Shown here: positions 53,385-62,958 of the stretch, piece after piece
Layout of the letters: each line of letters starts with the position of its first letter
How positions within the stretch are numbered: the first letter of the stretch is position 1
Assembly: GCF_900116435.1 (NCBI RefSeq)
Contig: NZ_FPAZ01000005.1
Location: forward strand, 62,001 to 126,000
Direction: 5' to 3'
DNA from: Pseudoalteromonas lipolytica
Lineage (GTDB): Bacteria; Pseudomonadota; Gammaproteobacteria; Enterobacterales; Alteromonadaceae
Length of the DNA stretch: 64,000 nucleotides
Made by a program: the position numbers and the translations under genes
Notes under the pieces: generated by a model
Told to the model about the DNA's origin: nothing
Database searches by the model: none
Seen by the model: only the letters and a program-made list of their open reading frames with translations

Positions 53385-53831
53385 TTAGGCAGTTAATCGT
53401 TGCTTGATTAAGCCAGAAATCTTACCTAAATCGGCACGACCTTCGGCTTTGCTTTTGATTACTCCCATTACCTTACCCATGTCTTGCATACCTGCTGCGT
53501 TTGTATCAGCAATAGCCGAGTCAATAAGAGCAATGATTTCTTCTTCACTCAATTGTTGAGGTAAGAATTCTTCAAGAGCTTTAATCTCATTGGCTTCAAT
53601 TTCTGCTAAATCTTCACGACCCGCATCAATATACTGGGTGTAAGAGTCGCGACGTTGTTTTACAAGCTTCACTAAAACAGCGGTAATTCCGTCGTCGTCT
53701 AGCGTGATTTGCTCGTCAATTTCACGTTGCTTGATTGCAGCAAGCACCATGCGGATTGGCTTAAGACGGTCTTTGTCTTTTGCTCTCATCGCATCTTTTT
53801 GCGCATCTTTTAGCGTTAATAAAAGGCTCAT
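53385..53831 (-). CDS. yqeY: GatB/YqeY domain protein
   Basis: A 148-residue protein of the YqeY family, related to the tRNA-interacting C-terminal domain of the amidotransferase subunit GatB. It has LKDAQKDAMRAKDKDRL at the start, LPQQLSEEEI, and MQDMGKVMGVIKSKAEGRADLGKISGLIKQRL, the family signature. It lies between rpsU (21 bases upstream) and the dnaG terminator. Its role in translation or tRNA quality is suspected but not established. Confidence 0.92.
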   Translation of the reverse strand: MSLLLTLKDAQKDAMRAKDKDRLKPIRMVLAAIKQREIDEQITLDDDGITAVLVKLVKQRRDSYTQYIDAGREDLAEIEANEIKALEEFLPQQLSEEEIIALIDSAIADTNAAGMQDMGKVMGVIKSKAEGRADLGKISGLIKQRLTA

Positions 53832-53852
53832 TTATACAAGACCAAATACTGA

Positions 53853-54068
53853 TTAGTATAATTTAACGCGACGTGCGTTATCGCGAGAAAGCTTCTTCAT
53901 GTGACGCTTTACTGCAGCAGCTTTTTTACGCTTACGCTCAGCTGTTGGCTTTTCATAGTGCTCGCGACGACGAACTTCTGAAAGGATACCTGCTTTTTCA
54001 CATGAACGCTTGAAGCGACGAAGTGCTACGTCAAACGGTTCGTTCTCTCTTACTTTAATTACTGGCAT
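53853..54068 (-). CDS. rpsU: 30S ribosomal protein S21
   Basis: A 71-residue small-subunit protein, the same size as in E. coli. It is very basic, starting [20 protein letters not shown] and ending NARRVKLY. It promotes base pairing of mRNA with the 16S rRNA 3' end. AGGTAGGTG precedes the ATG. It heads the macromolecular-synthesis operon, with its promoter at 54147-54176. Confidence 0.98.
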
Positions 54069-54146
54069 TAAAAATTCACCTACCTAAATAATGAGCGTTG
54101 CTCAAGTTGATCGAATAACGATCAAGTGGTTCAAAAATGGTGCGGT

Positions 54147-54176
54147 ATTGTAATCCGAAGCAACACCACATGTAAA
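54147..54176 (-). promoter_or_regulatory. Promoter of the rpsU operon
   Basis: Minus strand: -35 TTTACA (complement of 54171-54176), an 18-bp spacer, and -10 TACAAT (complement of 54147-54152). The predicted start is about 70 bases before the rpsU ATG. Confidence 0.6.
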
Positions 54177-54213
54177 GAATAATATTAACAGAAACTGAGG
54201 CGGCTAAACAGTA

Positions 54214-54831
54214 TTAATTTGGCTCTCGTTGATACAAACGACAAATTACCTGCCCTGCAGATTTCTCCTTTAAAAGCAGCCAGTTATCTGGGGGAGTGAA
54301 GCTGGTTAGCTCACTTTCAACTTCCACATAAATCAACGCTTGCTCAGTTAACCATTGATTTGATTCGAGTAATAAACAACTTTTTTCAGCTAAATTTTGT
54401 CGGAATGGCGGATCAACAAAAACAAGATCAAACTGCTCATCTAGCGAATTATTTGCCAATAATGCGAGGCTATCGCCCTGTTTAATTGTGGCATTTTCAA
54501 GTTTGAGGGTGCTTATATTTTGTATAAGTTGAGATGCAGCACTTTTATCAAGCTCAAAAAATACAGCACGTTTAGCAAAGCGTGACAACGCTTCGAATCC
54601 TAACCCGCCAGAACCTGCGAAGCAGTCAAGGACCGCTGCATCACGCGTATCTTGCATTAACCAGTTAAACACGGTTTCCTTAATGCGATCAGTCGTTGGA
54701 CGTAAACCTTGTACATCTTTAACAGGAAGTTTTCTGCCACGAAATTGTCCGCTAATAATACGGATAAAGCCATTTGCTGATTTATTATTGCTAGCGTTTA
54801 CTTGGCGGTTAGCTGTTGATTTTTTTCTCAT
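54214..54831 (-). CDS. rsmD: 16S rRNA (guanine-966 N2) methyltransferase
   Basis: Methylates G966 of 16S rRNA late in 30S assembly. The product is 205 residues. It has IRIISGQFRGRKLPV, the SAM-binding VLDCFAGSGGLGFEALSR, the catalytic DPPF (FDLVFVDPPF) and RLRPTTDRIKETVFNWL-type motif (here GLRPTTDRIKETVFNWL). It is divergent from ftsY, the same arrangement as in E. coli. Confidence 0.95.
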   Translation of the reverse strand: MRKKSTANRQVNASNNKSANGFIRIISGQFRGRKLPVKDVQGLRPTTDRIKETVFNWLMQDTRDAAVLDCFAGSGGLGFEALSRFAKRAVFFELDKSAASQLIQNISTLKLENATIKQGDSLALLANNSLDEQFDLVFVDPPFRQNLAEKSCLLLESNQWLTEQALIYVEVESELTSFTPPDNWLLLKEKSAGQVICRLYQREPN

Positions 54832-55042
54832 TTAACTCACTAATTATTGGTAACTGACCCCCAGCTCAGATAATATTGCAAGCAATAGCTGGTGTGTCAT
54901 TTTTCTACTGCGCTAAAAATGGTAGTATTGCGACCTTAGCGATAGATGGTACCCGTTTCGGTTTGGCTGAGCATAGCTGAACTATCACCAAACTATTATT
55001 CATGTAAGTTTATCAGATTTTTATAAGTGGTTATTAGCAAGT

Positions 55043-57088
55043 ATGGCAAAAAAAAGTAAATTCTTGTCTTGGTTTGGTTTTGGCAAATCAGAAAAACAAC
55101 AAGCAGAGCAAACAGCAAATGAGGCTGATAACCAAAAGCAATTAGAAGAACAACAGCGTATTGAAGCTGAAAAAGCGCAAGCGGCGAGCTTAGAGCAGGA
55201 ACGTATTGCAGCAGAAAAAGCTGAAGCTGAACGTATCGCAGCAGAACAGCAAGCAGCAGAGCAACGTCGTCAAGAACAACAAGCGCGTCTTGCAGAGCAA
55301 GAAGCGGCCATGAAGTTAGAACAAGAACGTATTGCAGCGGAACAGGCGCAGCGTGAAGCAGATCAAATTGCAGCAGAGAAGGCACAAGCTGAACGTGTAG
55401 AACAAGAACGTATTGCAGCAGAAAAAGCAGAAGCGATGCGCATAGAGCAGGAACGCGCTGCGGCAGAAAAAGCTGAAACTGAACGTATCGCTGCAGAACA
55501 GCAAGCAGCAGAGCAACGTCGTCAAGAACAACAAGCGCGTTTTGCAGAGCAAGAAGCGGCCATGAAGTTAGAGCAAGAGCGTATTGCAGCTGAACAGGCG
55601 CAGCGTGAAGCAGAGCAAATTGCAGCACAAAAAGCAGAAGCCGAACGTGTAGAACAAGCACGCGTTGCAGCAGAAAAAGCAGAAGCCGAACGTGTAGAAC
55701 AAGCACGCGTTGCAGCAGAAAAAGCAGAGGCCGAACGTGTAGAGCAAGCACGTGTTGCAGCCGAGAAAGCTGAAGCCGAACGTGTAGAACAAGAACGCAT
55801 TGCAGCAGAAAAGGCTGAAGCTGAACGTTTAGAACAAGCACGTATTGCAGCAGAAAAAGCTGAAGCTGAACGTGTAGAACAAGCACGTATTGCAGCAGAA
55901 AAAGCAGAAGCTGAACGTGTAGAACAAGCACGCATTGCAGCCGAAAAAGCTGAAGCTGAACGTGTAGAACAAGCACGCATTGCAGCAGAAAAAGCTGAAG
56001 CTGAACGTTTAGAGCAAGAGCGTATTGCAGCAGAAAAAGCTGAAGCTGAACGTTTAGAACAGGAACGTATTGCAGCAGAAAAAGCAGAAGCTGAGCGTAT
56101 AGAACAAGCTCGTATTGAAAAAGAAAAAACAGAGCAAGTTACTGATAAACCGAAAAAGGAAGGCTTTTTTGCCCGCCTTAAAAAAGGTTTATTAAAAACT
56201 CGCGTTAATATTGGCTCGGGCTTTGCCTCTATTTTTAGTGGTAAAAAAATTGATGATGAGCTATTCGAAGAGTTAGAAACACAGCTATTAACGGCTGATT
56301 TAGGTGTCGATACAACCATGAAGTTGATTGATAACCTAACAGATGCAGCCGATCGAAAACAACTTAAAGATGGCGATGCACTTTACGAGCTAATGAAGCA
56401 AGAAATGGCCGCAATGTTAAAGACAGCTGAGCAGCCATTAACTGTGCCAGAAAATAAAAAACCATTTGTTATTTTAATGGTGGGTGTAAATGGGGTGGGT
56501 AAAACCACGACCATTGGTAAGCTTGCTAAGCAATTCCAAAATGAAGGTAAATCAGTCATGCTGGCTGCGGGGGATACTTTCCGTGCCGCCGCGGTTGAGC
56601 AATTACAAGTGTGGGGCGAGCGTAACAGTATACCTGTTATTGCACAGCATACTGGTGCAGACAGTGCATCGGTTGTGTTTGATGCCTTTCAAGCGGCGAA
56701 AGCACGTAATGTAGACGTATTAATCGCGGATACAGCAGGGCGCTTGCAAAATAAAGATAACCTCATGCAAGAGCTTGAAAAAATAGCGCGTGTAATGAAG
56801 AAAATAGACCCAGATGCGCCGCATGAAGTCATGCTAACAATTGATGCGGGCACGGGGCAGAATGCCATTAGCCAAGTAAAACTATTTAATGAATGTGTTG
56901 GCTTAACGGGTATTACCTTGTCTAAACTGGATGGGACAGCAAAAGGGGGGGTTATCTTTGCTGTGGCAGATAAGTTTAATATTCCAATTCGTTACATAGG
57001 CGTTGGCGAGGGAATCGACGACCTGCGTACTTTTAATAGTAATGACTTCATTGATGCGTTGTTTAGCCAAGATGAGGACGACGTATAA
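55043..57088 (+). CDS. ftsY: Signal recognition particle receptor FtsY with a long repetitive N-domain
   Basis: The membrane-associated SRP receptor GTPase that docks ribosome-SRP complexes to the Sec translocon. The product is 681 residues, far longer than E. coli FtsY (497). A membrane-binding N-terminal segment is followed by a charged Ala/Glu/Lys-rich region (about 40-365) of near-identical 15-residue repeats. The NG domain (about 370-681) has GVNGVGKTTTIGKLAKQ (near 480), DTFRAAAVEQL, DTAGRLQNK and LSKLDGTAKGGV. It is followed by a perfect palindrome terminator, then ftsE and ftsX. Confidence 0.96.
   Translation: MAKKSKFLSWFGFGKSEKQQAEQTANEADNQKQLEEQQRIEAEKAQAASLEQERIAAEKAEAERIAAEQQAAEQRRQEQQARLAEQEAAMKLEQERIAAEQAQREADQIAAEKAQAERVEQERIAAEKAEAMRIEQERAAAEKAETERIAAEQQAAEQRRQEQQARFAEQEAAMKLEQERIAAEQAQREAEQIAAQKAEAERVEQARVAAEKAEAERVEQARVAAEKAEAERVEQARVAAEKAEAERVEQERIAAEKAEAERLEQARIAAEKAEAERVEQARIAAEKAEAERVEQARIAAEKAEAERVEQARIAAEKAEAERLEQERIAAEKAEAERLEQERIAAEKAEAERIEQARIEKEKTEQVTDKPKKEGFFARLKKGLLKTRVNIGSGFASIFSGKKIDDELFEELETQLLTADLGVDTTMKLIDNLTDAADRKQLKDGDALYELMKQEMAAMLKTAEQPLTVPENKKPFVILMVGVNGVGKTTTIGKLAKQFQNEGKSVMLAAGDTFRAAAVEQLQVWGERNSIPVIAQHTGADSASVVFDAFQAAKARNVDVLIADTAGRLQNKDNLMQELEKIARVMKKIDPDAPHEVMLTIDAGTGQNAISQVKLFNECVGLTGITLSKLDGTAKGGVIFAVADKFNIPIRYIGVGEGIDDLRTFNSNDFIDALFSQDEDDV
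55190..56112 (+). repeat. 45-bp (15-codon) tandem repeats in ftsY
   Basis: Units encoding variations of AAEKAEAERVEQARI repeat about 11 times between roughly 55620 and 56110. Before that, a larger block beginning at the AERIAAEQQAAEQRRQEQQA codons occurs twice (near 55220 and 55480). Successive copies are nearly identical at the DNA level, so recent expansion or homogenisation is likely. The copies predict one long charged helix. Confidence 0.9.
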
Positions 57089-57095
57089 TTCATAA

Positions 57096-57117
57096 AAAAG
57101 GGAGCATGCTCCCTTTT
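57096..57117 (+). terminator. Palindromic terminator after ftsY
   Basis: AAAAGGGAGCA is followed directly by its exact complement TGCTCCCTTTT (57096-57117), 8 bases after the ftsY stop, with a T-run. It lies before ftsE and probably only reduces read-through. Confidence 0.7.
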
Positions 57118-57143
57118 CAGCTGCAAGATGATTGATAACTAAA

Positions 57144-57821
57144 ATGATAAATTTTCAGCAAGTCAGTAAAACATACCCCGGCGGTCACCGTGCGCTGGAA
57201 AAAGTCAGTTTTCATATTGAGTCAGGCGAGTTGGCTTTTTTAACTGGGCATAGTGGCGCAGGTAAAAGTACATTATTAAAGCTGATTAGTTTGATGGAAC
57301 GTCCATCGGCTGGCAAAGTACTAATTAATGATATTGATTTAAATGCTGTTAAGTCTCGTCAAATTCCTTATGTACGCCGTGATATAGGGATTATTTTTCA
57401 AAACCATCGTTTGTTAGAACGCTATTCGGTATTTGATAATGTCGCTTTGCCGTTGATTATTGAAGGCACACACCATAAACAAATTGCAAAGCGTGTGCAT
57501 GGTGCGCTTGATAAAGTGGGCTTACTTGATAAAGCCAAATGTAACCCTGCGACTTTATCTGGAGGCGAGCAACAACGCGTGGGAATTGCGAGGGCTATCG
57601 TAAATTCACCGCCTATTTTGTTAGCTGATGAACCGACCGGTAATTTAGACCCCGAACTTTCAATGGATATTTTACGCTTATTCGAAGACTTTAATAATCA
57701 TGGTACGACGGTGTTAATTGCCACCCATGATATTGGTTTAATTGCACGGATGCGCTATCGCAGCCTAACCCTTAAAGATGGACGTATGATCCAGGATCCA
57801 TTAGCTGAGGGAGCGCTATGA
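57144..57821 (+). CDS. ftsE: Cell division ATP-binding protein FtsE
   Basis: The ATPase of the FtsEX complex that controls periplasmic peptidoglycan amidases at the septum. The product is 225 residues from the ATG at 57144 (MINFQQVSKTYPGG, equivalent to the E. coli start); a TTG at 57132 is in frame but unnecessary. It shows Walker A GHSGAGKST, the signature LSGGEQQR, Walker B LLADEPTGNLD and H-loop ATHD. It overlaps ftsX by 4 bases. Confidence 0.96.
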   Translation: MINFQQVSKTYPGGHRALEKVSFHIESGELAFLTGHSGAGKSTLLKLISLMERPSAGKVLINDIDLNAVKSRQIPYVRRDIGIIFQNHRLLERYSVFDNVALPLIIEGTHHKQIAKRVHGALDKVGLLDKAKCNPATLSGGEQQRVGIARAIVNSPPILLADEPTGNLDPELSMDILRLFEDFNNHGTTVLIATHDIGLIARMRYRSLTLKDGRMIQDPLAEGAL

Positions 57822-58804
57822 GCCTATTATTTAAAAGTAGAGCCAGTCACAATGATCGTCAGCAGAAATCAATTCTAGCGGCGCCGTATTTCTTTTTTAT
57901 TAACTTAATCCGTCAAGGTGTGCATAGCTTAGGTGAAATGTGGCGCACGCCACTTGCCTCCTTGATGACTATTGCGGTATTAGGGCTAAGCTTAACGTTA
58001 CCAGCGACCTTGTATTTAGTCGTGAAAAATGTGTCTCAGGTAAGCAGCGGGTTTGAAGATGCCGCTGAAATTTCGTTGTTTGTTAAAGAGTCTATGACAG
58101 AGCAACAAACACAAACATTAGTCAAACGTTTAGCGCTTTACCCTGAAATCGATAAGGTTGAGTTTATTTCTAAAGCAGATGCGCTTGTTGAATTTAAGCA
58201 GGTGTCAGGATTTGGACAAGCATTAGAATACTTAGATGCGAATCCACTGCCCGATGTTGTTATTGTGACACCGACGGCACGGTATCGTCAGCCAAATGCT
58301 GCTGAACAGTTACTCAAAAAACTTGAAGATGAGCGTGAAGTTGATTTTGGTAAACTGGATATTGCATGGCTTGAGCGCTTAAACGCACTGTTAAGCTTAT
58401 TAAAAGAGAGCGTCATTACCATTGCTTTACTATTATTAACCTCGGTGACTTTGATCATTGGAAACACGATTCGTTTATCTATCATGGATAAAAAGGAAGA
58501 GATCCAAGTTATGAAGTTAGTGGGGGCAACCAATGCATTTATACATGCGCCATTTTTATGGACGGGTATTTGGTATGGCATTATCGGTGGACTATTTTCA
58601 TTTATTTGTGTTGCTTTGATGATGTGGTGGCTAGGTGCAGCGGTGAGCGAAGTCGCGGGAGTTTATGGCAGCCGTTTTAATTTAATCGGTTTGACGTTAT
58701 CTGAATTTGCCATTTTAGTTGCACTTGCAACGGGGCTTGGTTTTGTCGGCTCGTATTTGTCTGTAAATAGATATATAAAAGAAATAGAACCCGATAAAGT
58801 ATAA
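57818..58804 (+). CDS. ftsX: Cell division protein FtsX
   Basis: The membrane partner of FtsE. It recruits and activates peptidoglycan hydrolases such as EnvC-regulated amidases during division. The product is 328 residues with a cytoplasmic N-terminus, TM1 (about 48-70), a periplasmic domain (about 75-195), and three C-terminal helices. It shows KKEEIQVMKLVGATNAFI, the typical FtsX cytoplasmic loop. Its ATG overlaps the ftsE stop by 4 bases. A UUCG-type hairpin follows. Confidence 0.95.
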   Translation: MSLLFKSRASHNDRQQKSILAAPYFFFINLIRQGVHSLGEMWRTPLASLMTIAVLGLSLTLPATLYLVVKNVSQVSSGFEDAAEISLFVKESMTEQQTQTLVKRLALYPEIDKVEFISKADALVEFKQVSGFGQALEYLDANPLPDVVIVTPTARYRQPNAAEQLLKKLEDEREVDFGKLDIAWLERLNALLSLLKESVITIALLLLTSVTLIIGNTIRLSIMDKKEEIQVMKLVGATNAFIHAPFLWTGIWYGIIGGLFSFICVALMMWWLGAAVSEVAGVYGSRFNLIGLTLSEFAILVALATGLGFVGSYLSVNRYIKEIEPDKV

Positions 58805-58810
58805 CAATAA

Positions 58811-58840
58811 AGTGTAACAATTCGTTGTTACACTGCTTTA
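58811..58840 (+). terminator. UUCG tetraloop hairpin after ftsX
   Basis: AGTGTAACAA (58811-58820), loop TTCG, and TTGTTACACT (58825-58834) make a perfect 10-bp stem with an unusually stable tetraloop. GCTTTATT follows, only a moderate T-run. Confidence 0.6.
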
Positions 58841-58948
58841 TTAGCACTAAATAAAAGCAGTAATAAATTTATCGCTCTTTCAATTAAAGCTAGAATTCAC
58901 CGCATATTCAGCGTGTTAGCGTAGACTAAAAATAGATACAAAAACCAC

Positions 58949-58977
58949 TTGATTTGAGCTTTAAAAAAGTTTTTAAT
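58949..58977 (+). promoter_or_regulatory. Sigma-70-type promoter of rpoH
   Basis: -35 TTGATT (58949-58954), an optimal 17-bp spacer, and -10 TTTAAT (58972-58977). The predicted transcription start near 58984 coincides with the left arm of the CIRCE element. Confidence 0.55.
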
Positions 58978-58982
58978 TGAAG

Positions 58983-59009
58983 TTAGCACTCTCGCTTAAA
59001 GAGTGCTAA
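58983..59009 (+). promoter_or_regulatory. Perfect CIRCE element (HrcA operator) upstream of rpoH
   Basis: TTAGCACTC (58983-58991), a 9-base spacer (58992-59000) and GAGTGCTAA (59001-59009). All 18 arm positions and the 9-base spacing match the published CIRCE consensus bound by the HrcA repressor. The element starts at the predicted +1 and ends 33 bases before the rpoH ATG. The RNA can also form this 9-bp hairpin. I infer HrcA repression of rpoH; no hrcA gene lies in the window. Confidence 0.85.
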
Positions 59010-59042
59010 GATGGTTTCAAATGTTTATCACTGAGGTGAAAA

Positions 59043-59906
59043 ATGAGTAAAGATTTATACGCAATGGCACTTACTGCAGGTCAACAAAGCGCGAGTATGG
59101 ACGGCTATCTTCAAGCTGTCAGTACGATTCCAATGCTTGATGCCGAGCATGAAAAGCAGTTAGCGACACGTCTTCAGGAAGAAGGTGATCTTGATGCTGC
59201 GAAGCAACTCATTATGTCGCACCTTCGTTTTGTAGCTCACATTGCAAAAAGCTATTCAGGGTATGGTTTACCGCAAGCTGATTTAATTCAGGAAGGTAAC
59301 ATCGGTCTAATGAAGGCTGTAAAACGCTTTGACCCGAGCGTCGGCGTACGCTTAGTTTCATTCGCTGTACATTGGATTAAAGCGGAAATTCATGAATACG
59401 TACTAAAAAACTGGCGTATCGTGAAAGTTGCAACGACAAAAGCGCAACGTAAACTATTCTTCAATCTACGTAAAAACAAAAAACGTTTAGGTTGGTTTAA
59501 CCAAGCCGAGGTTAGCACTGTTGCTAACGAGCTAGGGGTTAGTGAAAAAGAAGTACGTGAGATGGAATCGCGTATGAGTGGCCAAGATATGGGCTTTGAT
59601 TTAACTGGTGACGACAATGACGATGCACCTACAAGCACCTACTCGCCAGTACAATATTTAACTGATGGCAGTGCTGACCTTGCTGACGATATTGAAGAGC
59701 AGCAATGGCAAGAACAGTCGCATGCACGTTTATTTAGTGCATTAAAAACGCTTGATGAACGCTCGCAAGATATCGTAAGTGCTCGTTGGTTAGCTGATGA
59801 TAAAGCAACACTGCAAGAGCTTGCTGAAAAGTATAACGTGTCAGCAGAGCGTGTTCGCCAGCTAGAAAAAACAGCGATGAAAAAACTGCAAACAGCCATG
59901 AGCTAA
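59043..59906 (+). CDS. rpoH: RNA polymerase heat-shock sigma factor RpoH (sigma-32)
   Basis: Directs transcription of chaperone and protease genes. The product is 287 residues, near E. coli's 284. It has region 2 ([46 protein letters not shown]), the RpoH-box signature [18 protein letters not shown], and a region 4 HTH ([20 protein letters not shown]). GAGGTGAA precedes the ATG. It follows ftsYEX, the standard order. The perfect CIRCE site in its leader is unusual for a gammaproteobacterium. Confidence 0.97.
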   Translation: MSKDLYAMALTAGQQSASMDGYLQAVSTIPMLDAEHEKQLATRLQEEGDLDAAKQLIMSHLRFVAHIAKSYSGYGLPQADLIQEGNIGLMKAVKRFDPSVGVRLVSFAVHWIKAEIHEYVLKNWRIVKVATTKAQRKLFFNLRKNKKRLGWFNQAEVSTVANELGVSEKEVREMESRMSGQDMGFDLTGDDNDDAPTSTYSPVQYLTDGSADLADDIEEQQWQEQSHARLFSALKTLDERSQDIVSARWLADDKATLQELAEKYNVSAERVRQLEKTAMKKLQTAMS

Positions 59907-59960
59907 TGGAGTCACGAGCTAATTAAGAGCTCGGACTTCAGAGTTATCTCTACTATAAAG

Positions 59961-59985
59961 CCTCGCAAATGCGGGGTTTTCTGTT
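59961..59985 (+). terminator. Terminator of rpoH
   Basis: CCTCGC (59961-59966) pairs with GCGGGG (59971-59976, one G-U) with loop AAAT, followed by TTTTCTGTTTT. Confidence 0.75.
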
Positions 59986-59998
59986 TTAAGGATACAGT

Positions 59999-60919
59999 AT
60001 GCCAGATACTGATTACCAACACGTACTTAATGAAATTACCAAAGAAGTTCAGCCATTATTGAGTCAAGGCAAAGTGGCAGACTACATTCCTGCACTTGCG
60101 GATGTTGAACCAAACCAATTTGCAATTGCTATTCATACTGTCGATGGTCACACTTTTTGCGCTGGTGATTGCCGTGCTCGCTTTACCATTCAGTCTGTGT
60201 CTAAAGTGATGACATTAACGCTTGCACTGCAGCGTTATGGTGATGAACTTTGGCAACGCGTGGGCAAAGAGCCTTCTGGTACTGCATTTAACTCGCTCAC
60301 TCAGCTAGAGTTTGAGCAGGGTATTCCCCGAAACCCGTTTATTAATGCTGGAGCCATCGTGACTTGCGATGCCTTATACAGCCGACTTTCAGCGCCAATG
60401 CACTCGATGCTTGAATCTTTTCGTCAACTGTCAGGCAATCCATCGGTTGTGATAGATAAAAAAGTTGCTAATTCAGAGTATGAGTTTCGTCATCGTAATG
60501 CCGCTATGGCACACTTAATGAAATCATTTGGTAATTTTAATAATGAAGTCGATGATGTTTTGTGGGCTTATTTTAATTTTTGTGCCATTGAGCTTAACTG
60601 TGTGGAGCTCGCTAAAGCGTATAATTATCTTGCAAACCAAGGTAAAGACACCCGGGGTAATAAAGTACTGAGTACAAGACAAAATAAGCAGCTTAATTCG
60701 TTGCTGTTTACCAGTGGTTTATATGATGCGGCGGGAGATTTTGGTTACCGTGTTGGGATGCCCGGAAAATCAGGGGTATCGGGCACAATATTAGCCGTTT
60801 TACCTAATCAGTTTACAGTTGCTGTGTGGGCACCACGTTTAAACTCATACGGTAACTCAGTGGCTGGGATAGCCGCCCTTGAGCGTTTATCCCAGAAACT
60901 GGATATTTCGATTTTTTAA
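59999..60919 (+). CDS. glsB: Glutaminase
   Basis: Hydrolyses glutamine to glutamate and ammonia in the cytoplasm. It is a serine-dependent enzyme with a beta-lactamase-like fold. The product is 306 residues, near the usual 308. It has the active-site SxxK (QSVSKVM) near residue 66, GIPRNPFINAGAI, FNNEVDDVLWAYFNFCAIE and the C-terminal FGYRVGMPGKSGVSG. It is convergent with gsk, 6 bases apart. Confidence 0.95.
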   Translation: MPDTDYQHVLNEITKEVQPLLSQGKVADYIPALADVEPNQFAIAIHTVDGHTFCAGDCRARFTIQSVSKVMTLTLALQRYGDELWQRVGKEPSGTAFNSLTQLEFEQGIPRNPFINAGAIVTCDALYSRLSAPMHSMLESFRQLSGNPSVVIDKKVANSEYEFRHRNAAMAHLMKSFGNFNNEVDDVLWAYFNFCAIELNCVELAKAYNYLANQGKDTRGNKVLSTRQNKQLNSLLFTSGLYDAAGDFGYRVGMPGKSGVSGTILAVLPNQFTVAVWAPRLNSYGNSVAGIAALERLSQKLDISIF

Positions 60920-60925
60920 TGAGTA

Positions 60926-62230
60926 TTACTGATCCCAGTATACTTGTTCTAAACAATCTTCACGTTCAGGTAAACCACGCGATAGACGCGGAGAGTGCTG
61001 TACGAGAACTTCATAACTCGCACGGTTGGCATACTTGCTAATTTGCGCCAGTGATGAGTAAGTCATCGCTGGTTGCTGGTGTTTCGCCGAATTAGCAACA
61101 TTAAGCTTGTGATACACATTTGCAGATAAATCATGTAGCACAGCAGCGAGTGCGCAATCACCCGCGCCATTGGTGTTTTTAATGCTATCAGGGCCGCCCA
61201 TAAATGGGGCAGTGTGGCTGTATGCACGGATTGGGTTTTGACAATCGTCTTTTCTCATTGCACGCGAAAATTCATAGCGATTAAAGTCAGCGATAGCGCC
61301 TGGTAGCAGCGGGTACTCTGTTTCGCGTTTAAATTGCTCGTCAACATAACCGGCCATAAACAAGCCTTTTTCACCTGCAGTACAAATCACTAAATCGGTC
61401 CAATCAAGTGCTTTATCTGCCGCAAGAAGTGGGTCTTCGAAGCCTGTAATCGCAAGGCCTTCTTCTTCATTCATTGCTAAGATATCGACATGCTTTTTAA
61501 CAAAGTCGGCCCACCATGAAGGGTCTTGCTCAATTAAGAATTTAGTGCCTAGAGTCAATACCACTGGCACGTCAGCATCATTGGCATATTTAACTGCCTG
61601 CATAGTTGCTTCTGTCATGGTTTCATCACCTTGGGTACGCATTAAATACGCGCTGATCACAAGTGCGGATGAATTTTCAATTAACTCTTTATCAATTGAT
61701 TCAGGACGTAGATGATTCATTAAACCTGCGCTTATCGCGAAGGTGCGCTCACCAGTTTCATCAATCAGTGTAAAACAGCGACCAATTGGGCCATCAACAG
61801 GTTGTAAATAATCTAGATCAACCCGGCTTGATGTATTACATAAAAAACGGTACGCATAGCTACCAATTTTAATGTTTTCACTCATTACACCTAACAACAC
61901 AGAGCGATCATCAGCAAGTGTTGAGTAGTTATGCATCGTGTTACCGATGGTGCCACCTGCGAACTCGTAATCGATCATATCGTCAAGCTTTAGGCGGTCA
62001 TATAATGCATTGGTAATGTCGCTATCAATTACCTGTGACATGCCACGGCGCAATTGAAATTCATCGAGGAAAGCTTGATCAACTTTCGCTTCAATATCGA
62101 CAACTATTTGATCGATACCCGTTATATAACTACGTTGTAGCCGCTCGGTTGAGTTCAGTTGATTTGTTAGTGGATCTTTGGCTTCCACCGGAAAATAATG
62201 TTTATGCCTGCGGCGTCCAGGAAATTTCAT
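60926..62230 (-). CDS. gsk: Inosine-guanosine kinase
   Basis: A PfkB-family kinase phosphorylating guanosine and inosine for purine salvage. The product is 434 residues, the same length as E. coli Gsk, and similar throughout (GRRRHKHYFPV, FAGGTIGNTMHNYS, PIGRCFTLIDETGERTFAIS). The catalytic NTNGAGDCALAAVL supplies the GAGD motif. It is divergent from tadA, across an AT-rich region of about 230 bp. Confidence 0.96.
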   Translation of the reverse strand: MKFPGRRRHKHYFPVEAKDPLTNQLNSTERLQRSYITGIDQIVVDIEAKVDQAFLDEFQLRRGMSQVIDSDITNALYDRLKLDDMIDYEFAGGTIGNTMHNYSTLADDRSVLLGVMSENIKIGSYAYRFLCNTSSRVDLDYLQPVDGPIGRCFTLIDETGERTFAISAGLMNHLRPESIDKELIENSSALVISAYLMRTQGDETMTEATMQAVKYANDADVPVVLTLGTKFLIEQDPSWWADFVKKHVDILAMNEEEGLAITGFEDPLLAADKALDWTDLVICTAGEKGLFMAGYVDEQFKRETEYPLLPGAIADFNRYEFSRAMRKDDCQNPIRAYSHTAPFMGGPDSIKNTNGAGDCALAAVLHDLSANVYHKLNVANSAKHQQPAMTYSSLAQISKYANRASYEVLVQHSPRLSRGLPEREDCLEQVYWDQ

Positions 62231-62457
62231 TTGCTACCCGTGTATTGATATCAATTGCAAAGTGTAAATCAACAAATTTACCTAGTTGAATTGCTATTAG
62301 CTAAATAAAAAAAGCGCGAGATTATAGCGCAATATAGGTTCATTGAGCCATGATAAAGCCATTAAAATTTACTTTAATTTTTTAGTGTAGTCTTAATTAT
62401 CGCCCTTTTTATCGACTAACTAGGTATAATTACAGGCAGTTTACAAGTTTTGTGTGA

Positions 62458-62958
<501 letters not shown>

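Noticed and set aside
54996..56319. Long open frames on the minus strand opposite the ftsY repeats
   Set aside because: They are by-products of the repetitive Ala/Glu/Lys codons of ftsY; their translations are low-complexity Leu/Cys/Ser strings and have no ribosome binding sites.
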